Origin: Bacteroidales bacterium
Lineage (GTDB): Bacteria; Bacteroidota; Bacteroidia; Bacteroidales; VadinHA17
NCBI GenBank assembly: GCA_021371855.1
Contig: JAJFVL010000049.1
Span: forward strand, 152,585-216,584
Direction of reading: 5' to 3'
Length of the DNA stretch: 64,000 nt
Position numbers and translations under genes: made by a program. The notes beneath the pieces are model-generated. The model saw only the letters and a list, made by a program, of their open reading frames with translations. It was not told the DNA's origin and did not search any database. Within the stretch, counting starts at the first letter, position 1; every line of letters starts with the position of its first letter. Positions 1 to 8,377 of this stretch are shown here, one piece after another.

Positions 1-529
1 CCAATGAAGGGGGTAGCCCTCCTGAAATCATGGCATCCCAGAGTGAGGTTTCAATTGTTGACGAAGCATACTTAACTTCCCTTTTAATTTCCTTTTTAAA
101 AGGTGTTATATTTAATGAATCATTGAAACTGAATATGTAGCACGATGTAGGATCATGTTCATATACAAGGTACCTTGCCCTGGCAATACTGTCTTTTTCG
201 CAGAAGAGAATATATTTATTGCCTGACCTGACTTTTCTTACATCAAAAACAGTTGCAGAATTTTTTATTGCCTGATCGATTTCCTGCATACTGACACCAT
301 GACTGACAAGAATATCCGACAGGAATCCGTTTGGCTTTATATAGCCTGGAATCAGATCAAAAGAATCGGAAGGGATCCCGTATATAAATGTGGAATCGTT
401 ATGTTTTTGATTGGCAGGTGTTTCTGATTTGATCCGAACAATTTCAGAATTTTTCTTCTCCCTGTTATTGCAGGAAACCAGAACAGCTAAAAACGCAATC
501 AGGATTATGGATTTTCTTGGAAAAGTCAT
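1..529 (-). CDS. M23-type peptidoglycan endopeptidase lipoprotein, N-terminal part (runs off the window)
   Basis: I translated this by hand from the ATG at 529; the frame stays open to base 1, giving 176 codons. The product begins with a lipoprotein signal ending LVSCNN (Cys20), so it is probably anchored in a membrane. The next part, with motifs such as LSDILVSHGVS, VFDVRKVRSGNKY and SSLWDAM-like ISGG, matches the OapA/LysM-like N-terminal region found before the M23 (LytM) metallopeptidase domain in Bacteroidota. The catalytic domain lies outside the window, so activity cannot be checked. It starts 13 bp after the leuS stop codon on the same strand and is probably co-transcribed with leuS. 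The family call rests on recognition of the N-terminal region only. Confidence 0.75.
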   Translation of the reverse strand, partial: MTFPRKSIILIAFLAVLVSCNNREKKNSEIVRIKSETPANQKHNDSTFIYGIPSDSFDLIPGYIKPNGFLSDILVSHGVSMQEIDQAIKNSATVFDVRKVRSGNKYILFCEKDSIARARYLVYEHDPTSCYIFSFNDSLNITPFKKEIKREVKYASSTIETSLWDAMISGGLPPSL

Positions 530-542
530 CAACTCCTGCAGA

Positions 543-3206
543 TTAATTTTTAAATACTATGTTAACGATACGGTTTGGAACAACAATGATATTCGAAGGA
601 GTGCAGCTGGCAATCCATTTCATTGTTCTTTCATCAGCCATAACAACTTTGATGATCTCATCTTTTGCCATGCTTACAGGGAGCTCAATTTTAAATCTCA
701 TCTTTCCATTGAATGAAATCGGATATTCAAAAACGTCCTCTTTCATAAAGTCTTCATTGAATTCAGGCCATGGTTCATAGGTTATTGTTCCTTTATGACC
801 AAGCAATGACCACAGCTCTTCACTTATATGCGGTGCGAACGGAGAGAGAATCTGGGTAAACTTATCGGCGGTTTTTAAAGTGACTTTCCCTTTTTTATAT
901 GCAAGATTAAGCAATATCATCATTGCCGAGATTGCGGTATTAAAGTTGAGACTTTCAATATCTCCCCCAACTTTCTTAATTGTCTTATGGAGCATTTTCA
1001 GAATCTCAGGATCTTCTTCTCCCTCAAATACGTTTTCAGGATTGGAAAAGAAACGGAAAGCTCTTCCAAGGAAACCGTACACACCTTTGACACCATTTTC
1101 ATCCCACGGTTTCACCACATCGAGAGGTCCCATGAACATCTCGTACAATCTGAGAGAATCTGCGCCATATTTTGAAACCACATCATCGGGATTGACCACA
1201 TTCCTGAGTGATTTTGACATTTTTGCAACTATCTGCCTCAGGACAGCGCCTGTTTCTTTATGATAGAATTTGCCATCGCGTTCTTCAACAAGGTCGACAG
1301 AAACTTTAGCTCCTGCTTCAGTTTCGTAGGCAAAGGCAAGAATCATTCCCTGGTTGAATAATCTTTGATAAGGTTCGTCTGTAGATACTATTCCAAGATC
1401 GAATAATACTTTATGCCAGAAACGGCTGTAAAGCAAGTGAAGAACTGCATGCTCGGCACCTCCTATATACAAGTCGACAGGCATCCAGTATTTTTCTTTT
1501 GTACTGTCAAAAGGCAGTTTGTCATTTCCCGGATCGATAAAACGGAGGTAATACCAGCACGATCCTGCCCATTGTGGCATTGTATTGGTTTCCCTTCTTC
1601 CCTTACGGCCGTTTTTATCAGTTACATTAAGCCACTCGGTGGAATTGGAAAGAGGCGATTCACCGGATGCCCCAGGAAGATATTTCTCAAGTTCAGGCAG
1701 CTCCAAAGGAAGCTCGTTCTCATTTAGCAAGGTTATTTCTCCATCTTCCCAATGGATTACAGGGAATGGTTCACCCCAGTATCTCTGCCTGCTGAACAAC
1801 CAGTCGCGAAGCTTATAATTGACTTTGGATTTTCCGAGATTCTTTGATTCGAGCCATCGTGTAACAAAATCAATACCAGCTTCTTTATTCATACCATTTA
1901 TATCAATACCGGTCGATTTGTCCGATGAATTGATATATTTCCCGTCTTCTGTCCAGCATTCTTCCCCTTTGAGAATCCTGCTTTTCTGTTCCTGATCAGT
2001 AACATCCGGATCCTGGATGCAGACTATCGGTAGCCCGAACTTCTGAGCAAATTCAAAGTCTCTGGTATCATGTGCAGGGACAGCCATTATCGCACCGGTG
2101 CCGTAGCCGGTTAGTACATAATCAGCCACCCATATCGGTACTTTTTTCTTATTTACGGGATTAATTGCATATCTGCCGGTAAAGACACCTGTTTTTTCTT
2201 TTGCCAGATCAGTACGGTCGAGTTCTGATTTAAGGGAAGACGCTTTAATATAATCATTTACAATTTTTCTATTTTCACCTGTTGTGATTGCTTCGGTAAG
2301 AGGATGCTCAGGTGCAATTACCATGTAGGTTGCGCCAAAAAGTGTATCGGGCCTTGTAGTAAAGACGGTTAAGTCTTTATCAAGCCCTTCAATTTTAAAA
2401 TCAACTTCGGCTCCGGTCGACCGGCCGATCCAGTTGCGTTGCATATCTTTGATCCCTTCGGGCCAGTCGAGCGTGTCGATACCTTTAAGAAGCCGTTCTG
2501 CATAAAGAGGGATACGGAGCATCCACTGTTTAAGGTTTTTCTTTTCAACTCTGTTACCACATTTTTCGTGGGTCCCATCATTCAGTACTTCTTCATTGGC
2601 ACAGACGATCCGGCATGTCGGGCACCACCATACCTGAGCATTGTCGTAGTATGCAAGTCTTTTGGAATCGATGTAGTTATTTACCTCTTTCTTCCCAAGA
2701 GCTGAAACATTTTCAGGTATCTGTAGTTCGGAAACGGGTCTCCCTTTTTGTAGTTTATCGTCAAACCATGTATTGTATAACCGGATGAAAATCCATTGTG
2801 TCCATTTAAAATATCCGGGATCGGTGGTGTTGATTTCTTTGTCCCAGTCATAGCTCAGACCGAGTTCTTTTATCTGTCTTCTGAAAGTATCGCAGTTTTT
2901 ATTTGTAATAATTGACGGATGTGTTCCTGTTTGAATGGCATATTGTTCTGCCGGAAGGCCGAAAGCATCCCATCCCATCGGGTGGAGTACATTAAAACCT
3001 TTCATTCTTTTGTATCTGCTGAAGATATCGGTTGCAGTATACCCTTCGGGATGGCCTACATGCAGTCCTGCACCTGAAGGGTAGGGAAACATGTCAAGAG
3101 CATAGCATTTTTTCGGATTTGTTAAATCTTCGGGTGTTTTGAAAGTCTTGTTATCTTCCCAGTATTTCTGCCACTTCTTTTCAATTTCGTGAAAATTATA
3201 ATCCAT
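543..3206 (-). CDS. leuS: Leucyl-tRNA synthetase
   Basis: Class I aminoacyl-tRNA synthetase that charges tRNA-Leu in the cytoplasm. The class I signature HVGH lies at residues 49-52, after FPYPSGAGL, and AKMSKSLRN (the KMSKS loop) is near residue 660. The CP1 editing domain is between them, including the [12 protein letters not shown] motif. The length of 887 aa fits bacterial LeuRS. I chose the ATG at 3206 (protein start [13 protein letters not shown]) over an in-frame codon 57 bp upstream, because family members begin there, AAGGAAC lies just upstream, and the longer form would cover the likely promoter. It is divergent from tRNA-Arg and followed closely by the M23 lipoprotein gene. Confidence 0.97.
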   Translation of the reverse strand: MDYNFHEIEKKWQKYWEDNKTFKTPEDLTNPKKCYALDMFPYPSGAGLHVGHPEGYTATDIFSRYKRMKGFNVLHPMGWDAFGLPAEQYAIQTGTHPSIITNKNCDTFRRQIKELGLSYDWDKEINTTDPGYFKWTQWIFIRLYNTWFDDKLQKGRPVSELQIPENVSALGKKEVNNYIDSKRLAYYDNAQVWWCPTCRIVCANEEVLNDGTHEKCGNRVEKKNLKQWMLRIPLYAERLLKGIDTLDWPEGIKDMQRNWIGRSTGAEVDFKIEGLDKDLTVFTTRPDTLFGATYMVIAPEHPLTEAITTGENRKIVNDYIKASSLKSELDRTDLAKEKTGVFTGRYAINPVNKKKVPIWVADYVLTGYGTGAIMAVPAHDTRDFEFAQKFGLPIVCIQDPDVTDQEQKSRILKGEECWTEDGKYINSSDKSTGIDINGMNKEAGIDFVTRWLESKNLGKSKVNYKLRDWLFSRQRYWGEPFPVIHWEDGEITLLNENELPLELPELEKYLPGASGESPLSNSTEWLNVTDKNGRKGRRETNTMPQWAGSCWYYLRFIDPGNDKLPFDSTKEKYWMPVDLYIGGAEHAVLHLLYSRFWHKVLFDLGIVSTDEPYQRLFNQGMILAFAYETEAGAKVSVDLVEERDGKFYHKETGAVLRQIVAKMSKSLRNVVNPDDVVSKYGADSLRLYEMFMGPLDVVKPWDENGVKGVYGFLGRAFRFFSNPENVFEGEEDPEILKMLHKTIKKVGGDIESLNFNTAISAMMILLNLAYKKGKVTLKTADKFTQILSPFAPHISEELWSLLGHKGTITYEPWPEFNEDFMKEDVFEYPISFNGKMRFKIELPVSMAKDEIIKVVMADERTMKWIASCTPSNIIVVPNRIVNIVFKN

Positions 3207-3240
3207 TTGGTTCCTTATTTTATTCGAATTTATTGGTTTG

Positions 3241-3248
3241 CAAAAGTA
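3241..3248 (-). promoter_or_regulatory. Putative leuS promoter -7 box (TACTTTTG)
   Basis: On the minus strand the sequence TACTTTTG fits the Bacteroidota primary-sigma -7 consensus TAnnTTTG and lies about 35 bp upstream of the chosen leuS start. I see no clear -33 TTTG at ideal spacing, so the call rests on one box. Confidence 0.45.
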
Positions 3249-3319
3249 GAAAAACTTTAACAAAAAGTATTAAATAGGTGTTGTAATAGGTTTTATGTTC
3301 AAGTAAATTAACAAATAAG

Positions 3320-3350
3320 TTGTAAAAACGGGCTTTTGGTTATACTTTTG
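3320..3350 (+). promoter_or_regulatory. Putative promoter of tRNA-Arg
   Basis: TACTTTTG at 3343-3350 fits TAnnTTTG, and TTG at 3320-3322 lies 20 bp upstream, close to the expected -33/-7 spacing. The tRNA begins 12 bp downstream of the -7 box, so the transcript would start at or just before the tRNA. Confidence 0.6.
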
Positions 3351-3362
3351 CAGAGTGAAAAT

Positions 3363-3435
3363 GGTCCCGTAGTTCAATGGATAGAATGACAGATTCCGGT
3401 TCTGTTGGTTGAGAGTTCGAGTCTCTCCGGGATCA
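3363..3435 (+). tRNA. tRNA-Arg (anticodon CCG)
   Basis: The cloverleaf folds fully. The acceptor stem GGTCCCG pairs with CGGGATC, with discriminator A. The anticodon stem ACAGA/TCTGT closes the loop TTCCGGT, which gives anticodon CCG. The T arm carries the expected GTTCGAG. No CCA is encoded. It reads CGG codons and stands alone, divergent from leuS. Confidence 0.96.
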
Positions 3436-3473
3436 CTAAGTAAAATCACACAAAATTAATTAACGAACACAAT

Positions 3474-3510
3474 GAGAGGATATTATAACAGTATCCTCTT
3501 CTTTTTTTTC
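3474..3510 (+). terminator. Intrinsic terminator after tRNA-Arg
   Basis: AGAGGATA (3475-3482) pairs with TATCCTCT (3492-3499) across a 9-nt loop, and a run of eight T follows. It lies about 40 bp after the tRNA, so the tRNA is probably a single-gene transcript. Confidence 0.85.
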
Positions 3511-3904
3511 AATCAGAAAAGTAAAAAACAGCCTCTTGCATTAGGGATCAGTTGTCCAAAAAAATCTGCGTAAAAATACCCCGGTGAGGCATAATTCTAC
3601 CAGGGCATATTTAAAGTAGTATTAAAATATGATTACATGGTTCGCAGTGTATCATGGCCAGAATCATGATCGTTAATACTGCGATGGATCAGATAAATGA
3701 ACTAAATGATTAAACAGATTGATCAGAAAATAGTATCTGCTAAAACTTATTGTTTTCTCACAAGAAACTCAATTATGGTACTAATCCAAAGTAATTGATA
3801 TTTAGAATAATGGTTATTAATCTGTAGAATTTTATAAATTTGATTAAACATTTAATTATGTTAAATTAATCCGGGATTGGTATTATTATTAAAGTCCAGA
3901 ATTA
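3511..3904. other. Intergenic region without recognisable gene
   Basis: About 390 bp of AT-rich DNA lie between the tRNA terminator and the first leader element. I found no convincing reading frame, tRNA or strong hairpin. It could hold the promoter of the gene at 4103, but I cannot place one with confidence. Confidence 0.5.
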
Positions 3905-4000
3905 TGAAACTTCCATGTTTTACAAAACAAAAAAGGAATGAAAATAATCTTTCAAAACATGGAGGTCCCATCCGACCCTTAAATTAAAAATTCAATACAG
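3905..4000 (+). repeat. Repeated structured leader, copy D (hairpin plus ggtcccat tail)
   Basis: This unit is homologous along its length to the leader at 34399-34496. It starts GAAAC, and a 13-bp stem follows: ACTTCCATGTTTT at 3909-3921 with AAAACATGGAGGT at 3954-3966, one G-U pair. The tail GGTCCCATCCGACCCTTAAA and the segment CAATACAGATGAATAT follow. The stem bases differ from the other copies yet still pair, which suggests the hairpin itself is conserved. The ATG at its end (4001) opens a frame running into the gene at 4103, whose first codons resemble those of the gene behind copy B (MNINH versus MNIDH). It may be a decayed copy of that leader and start. Confidence 0.65.
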
Positions 4001-4052
4001 ATGAATATAAATCATTTCCAACCGGACCACCAGCCGGCGGTGAGCTCAACGA

Positions 4053-4102
4053 AGTCAATCAGGTGTGGTTCCATACGGCCTTTAAAAATAAATTATATCG
4101 GT
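4053..4102 (+). repeat. Repeated leader, copy A (3' half) in front of the 4103 gene
   Basis: The segment GTGTGGTTCCATACGGCCTT and the AAAAATAAATTATAT tail that follows match the leader at 34399 base for base over most of about 50 nt, and end at the ATG at 4103. Only the 3' half is well conserved. A short ACCACC upstream (from 4027) could pair with GGTGTGGT. It lies directly behind copy D, so this gene has two leader copies in tandem. Confidence 0.65.
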
Positions 4103-5242
4103 ATGAAAAAATTAATTAAACATTTCACCATTATTCTGATTACAATGTTTCTGATAGTTCAGAATTCCATTGCTCAGGATGATATATTATTCAGGAGGTA
4201 CTTAATATCTTCCGGAGTGACCGGTATGTATTACGGCATTGCCTTCGATGTTATTTTTGAATTAGATGAAGCGGCAGCTGCAGGTCTTCCTGTAATCACA
4301 GCAGGTACTTCTGTCTTAGTGCCATTACTGGTTAACACAGATAGACGTATTGATTACGATGCTTTAGTTCTTCGCGGACATGGCAAGACTATCGGGTGGG
4401 CACATGGTTTTGCCCTTTCTACGCTTATAGGTGGAGAAGACGCATGGGCTGGGGATGAGAGTAATAATTATAAGCTTACTGTCGGATTAGGAGCACTCTC
4501 AAGTGTTGGGCTGGGAATTCTGGGTAATTCGCTGGCCGCGAATAATAACTGGTCAGAGGGAAGAGTGGAACTTTATCGTCATTACGGATGGGTAATGCCA
4601 TTTACCGGACTTTGCCTTGCAGGTTCAATCTCGGACGAAGCACGGCTCTTTGGTGCAGCAGATCTTCTTTTTGGTGCCGGAGGTTATCTTATTGCAGATA
4701 AAGTTAGTAACAGAAGGGAATTTACCAGAGGTGATGTAAGATCAATGCAGGTTCTTACATTATTAAACACCGGTTTAGGATTTGGAATCATGGCCGATAA
4801 AAATGATGATATTAACAGTGAATTTAATAGAACTGATTGGCTTATTCCTGCTATTGGAGCTCTTTCCGGGACATTCATTGGGCAGGCATGGTTGAAAAAT
4901 GCCAAACTGACACCTCAGCAGGGTTTGCTGACCAGCTATGCTGCTGCAGGAGGTGCAATAATCGGACTTGGGATTGCTCTCATGACAGACTCTTCTGAGG
5001 CAACACCTTACTATTTAATACCTTATGCTACCGGACTGGGTGCTTATGCTTATACAGTTGAAAGACTTCGCAAGAAGAACAGCACACAAGCCTATCTGCC
5101 TGATAAGCACAAAAACAACTTCAATTTATCTTTTATGCCCCAAAATCTATTTTTGAATAACAAGATTCAACATAACGATTTTTTAGTAAACGGCAGATTA
5201 GTTGGAATGCAACCTTTATTTGCTGCTTCATTATCATTCTGA
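4103..5242 (+). CDS. Hypothetical exported membrane-associated protein
   Basis: The 379-residue product is of a family I do not recognise. I use the ATG at 4103 (MKKLIKHFTIILITMFLIVQ) because a normal signal peptide starts there and ends near SIAQ. The frame is open from 4001, but those extra codons are hydrophilic and lie in the repeated leader. The mature part has many glycine- and alanine-rich hydrophobic stretches (for example VGLGALSSVGLGILGNSLAA), which suggests several membrane helices or a small barrel. No catalytic motif is visible. It is isolated between tRNA-Arg and the convergent nitroreductase. The repeated leader upstream is its most notable feature. Confidence 0.7.
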   Translation: MKKLIKHFTIILITMFLIVQNSIAQDDILFRRYLISSGVTGMYYGIAFDVIFELDEAAAAGLPVITAGTSVLVPLLVNTDRRIDYDALVLRGHGKTIGWAHGFALSTLIGGEDAWAGDESNNYKLTVGLGALSSVGLGILGNSLAANNNWSEGRVELYRHYGWVMPFTGLCLAGSISDEARLFGAADLLFGAGGYLIADKVSNRREFTRGDVRSMQVLTLLNTGLGFGIMADKNDDINSEFNRTDWLIPAIGALSGTFIGQAWLKNAKLTPQQGLLTSYAAAGGAIIGLGIALMTDSSEATPYYLIPYATGLGAYAYTVERLRKKNSTQAYLPDKHKNNFNLSFMPQNLFLNNKIQHNDFLVNGRLVGMQPLFAASLSF

Positions 5243-5330
5243 CAAAAATATTTTACCTGCAAGACAATGCAAGCCTTTAATTTGCAACTACCTGGATTTT
5301 TAAAAGGCTGACTTCCGCTTATGCAAAACA

Positions 5331-5391
5331 TCAGGACCAGTGACCTCTTGCGTGTGAAGCAAGCGCTCTGAACCAACTGAGCTAACGTCCC
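5331..5391 (-). pseudogene. Truncated tRNA-Val (CAC) remnant
   Basis: Read on the minus strand from 5391, GGGACGT is the acceptor 5' strand, GCTC/GAGC the D stem, and CTTGC/GCAAG the anticodon stem around the loop TTCACAC (anticodon CAC). AGGTC then forms the variable loop and ACTGG the 5' strand of the T stem. The sequence then departs from tRNA: there is no CCAGT partner and no 3' acceptor strand. About the first 60 nt of a tRNA-Val survive. A 12-bp repeat, CGTGTGAAGCAA, occurs both in the anticodon arm (5351-5362) and just outside the 5' end (5391-5402), which points to a rearrangement. Confidence 0.75.
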
Positions 5392-5457
5392 GTGTGAAGC
5401 AATAATAATTATCTGGATCGTAAGTAGTGGTTGAATTTCATGTTGAAAAATACCGGT

Positions 5458-5976
5458 TTACAGGAATTCAACTATTTCTTCCAGCGACTTTCTTTTTTTC
5501 ATTAAGGTCTTTTGAAATCCGGGTTTAGGATAACCTAAAGGCATAATTCCGATTATCAGCTCGTTTTCTCCGGGGTTGAGTGCTTCTTTAAGTAAAGTAG
5601 GATCGTAAGCTTCAACCCAGCAAGCACCAATGCCTTCATTTTCAGCAGCCAGTATTATATGTGTCATTGCAATTGCAACGTCGGTTTCAATTGAGTTGTA
5701 TCCGTCGTAACTGCGTTTCCATGCCTGGTCTTTTAATCCAAGTGCCACAAGAATTTGGGGAGCATCTTTAAACCAGTTTCGCTGGTAACAGGCTCTCACC
5801 TTTTCAAGCATAGCAGATGAAGATATAACAAGAAATTTCCATGGCTGGTAGTTGCATGCTGAAGGGGCCAGTCTTCCGGCATCGAGAATTTTTTCCAGGA
5901 TCTCCTTTGGTAAAGGCCGGTCCGGATCATAATTGCGGACGCTTTCACGGGTGTGGATTAATTCTGTAAATTCCAT
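5458..5976 (-). CDS. Nitroreductase family protein
   Basis: FMN-dependent oxidoreductase of the nitroreductase fold, expected to reduce nitro compounds, quinones or flavins with NAD(P)H; the true substrate is unknown. The N-terminal FMN-contact motif HTRESVRNY, the APSACNYQPWKFLV segment and the C-terminal GIMPLGYPKP are family hallmarks. The length of 172 aa is that of the short single-domain subgroup. The ATG at 5976 (MEFTELIHTRESV) is preferred; a GTG 24 bp upstream is also in frame. It converges on the gene at 4103, with the tRNA-Val remnant between them, and is divergent from the acyltransferase gene at 6205. It appears to be a single-gene unit. Confidence 0.9.
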   Translation of the reverse strand: MEFTELIHTRESVRNYDPDRPLPKEILEKILDAGRLAPSACNYQPWKFLVISSSAMLEKVRACYQRNWFKDAPQILVALGLKDQAWKRSYDGYNSIETDVAIAMTHIILAAENEGIGACWVEAYDPTLLKEALNPGENELIIGIMPLGYPKPGFQKTLMKKRKSLEEIVEFL

Positions 5977-6204
5977 ATGCTTAAGTGTTTTATCATTCAC
6001 GAAAAATAATGATTATGTAAGGGAAATAAAAATAAATTTTAGTTGTATACTACAACTCTCATCTCGAAGCCATTGTGGACCTCTGAATAAAAAATCATTT
6101 AATTAAAATTTGGATTATGAAGTTTTTAGAAAACAAAACTATAAATTAGGTGTATCAAAAATCAATTATTTGTTTTCAATGTTTCACTTAACGAAAAAGA
6201 AAAT

Positions 6205-7323
6205 ATGAATTCCAATACACAGACGATGAACTCTCCTTTGCCTGGCAGGGTAACTTCAATAGATTTCTTTCGTGGATTTACCATGTTTCTTCTGGCGGGT
6301 GAAGCTGCTCACCTTTTTAGTCAGTTTGATAATTTTGATAACAGCGTCATGCTGTTCCTGGGAACTCAGTTCAGTCACCATGAGTGGCACGGATTACATT
6401 TCTGGGATCTGATTCAACCATTCTTCATGTTTATTGTCGGGGTTGCTATCCCTTTTGCTGTTGCGAATAGGATAAAAAAGGGTGACAGCAATAAAACAAT
6501 TACCCTTCATGCATATAAACGTTCATTTTTATTATTGTTTTTAGGGTGGGCTTTATATTTTGTCGCAGAAGGGAAACTGGTATTTCAGTTTCAGAATGTT
6601 CTTGCCCAGCTATCAGTTACATATCTGGTAGCTTTCCTGATAATGAAAAAAGATTTTAAATTTCAATTGATTTTCACATTGCTAATCCTATTGCTTATAG
6701 ATCTTGCATATCGGTTTTTCCCGGTGGAAGGATTTAATCACCCATGGATATGTTATGAAAATCTTGGAGCATGGGTTAATAATAAGATTGAAGGCGTAGA
6801 TAAAGCCAGTACATGGGCATCATTAAATTGTGTTTCGACAACTGCTCATACGGTCTGGGGTGTTCTCTGTGGCAAGCTATTGATGAGTGATAAATCAGCT
6901 GCAAAGAAAATTAAAACGTTAATCATTGCAGGAATATCAGCCTTAGCTATAGGATATTCCCTTGATTTATTAAATATAACCCCGATTATTAAGAGGATTG
7001 CGACATCTTCGTTTGTATTTGTAAGCGGAGGTTGGGCAATATTAGCTCTTTGTTTCAGCTATTGGCTGATTGATATAAAGAAACGGTTTGTAAAAAGTTC
7101 CCTGTTTTTCAGAATAGTAGGAATGAACTGTATTTTTATTTATCTGTTTTTCGAAGTAGGGGCGAACGGTATTCTGAATAAAATATTTGCCCCGTTCAGC
7201 GCATTGCTTTTTTCATGGGGAGGAGAACTGACAGTTGGAATTATCACCAGCCTGTCAGTATGGGGCGCTATGTGGTATATATGTTACTGGCTCTATAAAA
7301 ATAAATTGTTCATTAAAATTTAG
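6205..7323 (+). CDS. HGSNAT/DUF5009-type multi-pass membrane acyltransferase
   Basis: This 372-residue integral membrane protein has about ten hydrophobic segments. The start region with SIDFFRGFTMFLLAGE and, further on, HHEWHGLHFWDLIQPFFMFI is characteristic of the family related to human heparan-alpha-glucosaminide N-acetyltransferase (COG4299, DUF5009). Members are thought to move an acetyl group across the membrane onto amino sugars. The histidine-rich HHEWHG stretch near residues 68-73 is a good candidate for the active region. It is on the plus strand, convergent with the M55 peptidase gene (35 bp between stop codons), and not part of the SusCD operons. The substrate is inferred from family only. 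Confidence 0.85.
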   Translation: MNSNTQTMNSPLPGRVTSIDFFRGFTMFLLAGEAAHLFSQFDNFDNSVMLFLGTQFSHHEWHGLHFWDLIQPFFMFIVGVAIPFAVANRIKKGDSNKTITLHAYKRSFLLLFLGWALYFVAEGKLVFQFQNVLAQLSVTYLVAFLIMKKDFKFQLIFTLLILLLIDLAYRFFPVEGFNHPWICYENLGAWVNNKIEGVDKASTWASLNCVSTTAHTVWGVLCGKLLMSDKSAAKKIKTLIIAGISALAIGYSLDLLNITPIIKRIATSSFVFVSGGWAILALCFSYWLIDIKKRFVKSSLFFRIVGMNCIFIYLFFEVGANGILNKIFAPFSALLFSWGGELTVGIITSLSVWGAMWYICYWLYKNKLFIKI

Positions 7324-7358
7324 AATCTAAACTCAGTCAATCATCAATTGTACAATCT

Positions 7359-8243
7359 TTACTGCCCGAAGAGATGAAGGGCATCAGGAATTATCCATTC
7401 CTTGGTAATGAGTTTTGGTTCCGGTAAACTGGGATTAAGATCGAGGTATTGCAATTTAGCTTTTATTGGAGTCTCCACGTTATACGGTTTGCATTTTGGA
7501 ATAGCGGCTATTGCCTTTTTTGCTCCTTCGTAAAGAGCTTTACGGGTTTCCTCGAAAGGATAGAGAACTGCCGCTTCCCGTCCCAATCCCTGCTTTGTAG
7601 CAACGGTTATAACCTCACTTCCGAAGAACCTGGTTGCTTCGCGGCATGTTGCCACATCACCGGTGACAAAAATAGGAGGAATGCCATAATAACCAGCTAC
7701 AATAGCCGTTTGGGCCAATTCGCCTGATTCCACACCATTATACCAGTATTTGTTTTCTGATTTCGAATTTTGTGTGTGATTCAGTACACCATCAGGTGTT
7801 CCCATCATTGCATGGTATCCGAACATGACAATACCTGAAAACGATTTGTCAATTCCCCAGAATACACCTCCAGGTCTGGGTAAACCTGTGACATATTTAG
7901 CCCCGGGTTCCATTAAATGAGGTATAATTGCCTGTGATCCATGTCCGTCAATAATTACTATTTCGGTGGCACCACCATCACGAAGACCGCGGACTACTGC
8001 AGCAAGGTCGCCCATAAAATACTCACATGCCTGAATATTCAAAGGTGTATCTTTCTCACGTGTTTGTGTGAATTTGTAAACACCACTGACGCCTTCCAGA
8101 TCTGTTTCGATATAGATTTTTATCTGAGCTTTGGTGGAAGAAGTATAGAGTATGAATACTAGCAGAGTTATGGGTATCAATTTTATCAGAGAGCTCCTGT
8201 ACAATATGATTATCTCTTTGCTAATGTTGGCCGCTTTTTTCAT
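7359..8243 (-). CDS. M55 family D-aminopeptidase (DppA-like), exported
   Basis: Zinc-dependent peptidase of family M55, whose type member Bacillus DppA releases N-terminal D-amino acids from peptides. The metal-binding pattern is present: TDLEG (Asp48, Glu50), DGHG, GYHAM and ESGEL. The LNHTQN motif is also typical. The first 40 residues include a hydrophobic segment ending TSSTKAQ, so the enzyme is probably exported to the periplasm. It lies downstream of the first SusD gene on the same strand, but a strong hairpin terminator (8310-8356) separates them, so it is probably transcribed on its own. The neighbouring serine hydrolase and SusCD genes would fit uptake and trimming of D-amino-acid peptides (inference). 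Confidence 0.9.
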   Translation of the reverse strand: MKKAANISKEIIILYRSSLIKLIPITLLVFILYTSSTKAQIKIYIETDLEGVSGVYKFTQTREKDTPLNIQACEYFMGDLAAVVRGLRDGGATEIVIIDGHGSQAIIPHLMEPGAKYVTGLPRPGGVFWGIDKSFSGIVMFGYHAMMGTPDGVLNHTQNSKSENKYWYNGVESGELAQTAIVAGYYGIPPIFVTGDVATCREATRFFGSEVITVATKQGLGREAAVLYPFEETRKALYEGAKKAIAAIPKCKPYNVETPIKAKLQYLDLNPSLPEPKLITKEWIIPDALHLFGQ

Positions 8244-8309
8244 AGGTTCATTATTTTAAATTTGTAAATATTATTCCGGTAGAGGAATATACTCCTGAAT
8301 AATCAAAGA

Positions 8310-8356
8310 TACATCAAAAATAAATGTGCAGTCTGAATTTTCTGACTGCACATTTT
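8310..8356 (-). terminator. Bidirectional intrinsic terminator after SusD of locus 1
   Basis: AAATGTGCAGTC (8322-8333) pairs perfectly with GACTGCACATTT (8344-8355) around a 10-nt loop. A-rich and T-rich flanks let it work in both directions. It ends the sigma/FecR/SusC/SusD transcription unit just before the M55 gene. Confidence 0.85.
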
Positions 8357-8377
8357 TTTATTTAGTGTTAATAAGAA

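Noticed and set aside
4001..4102. Longer start for the gene at 4103
   Set aside because: The frame is open from 4001, but these codons lie within the repeated leader and would bury the clear signal peptide that begins at 4103.
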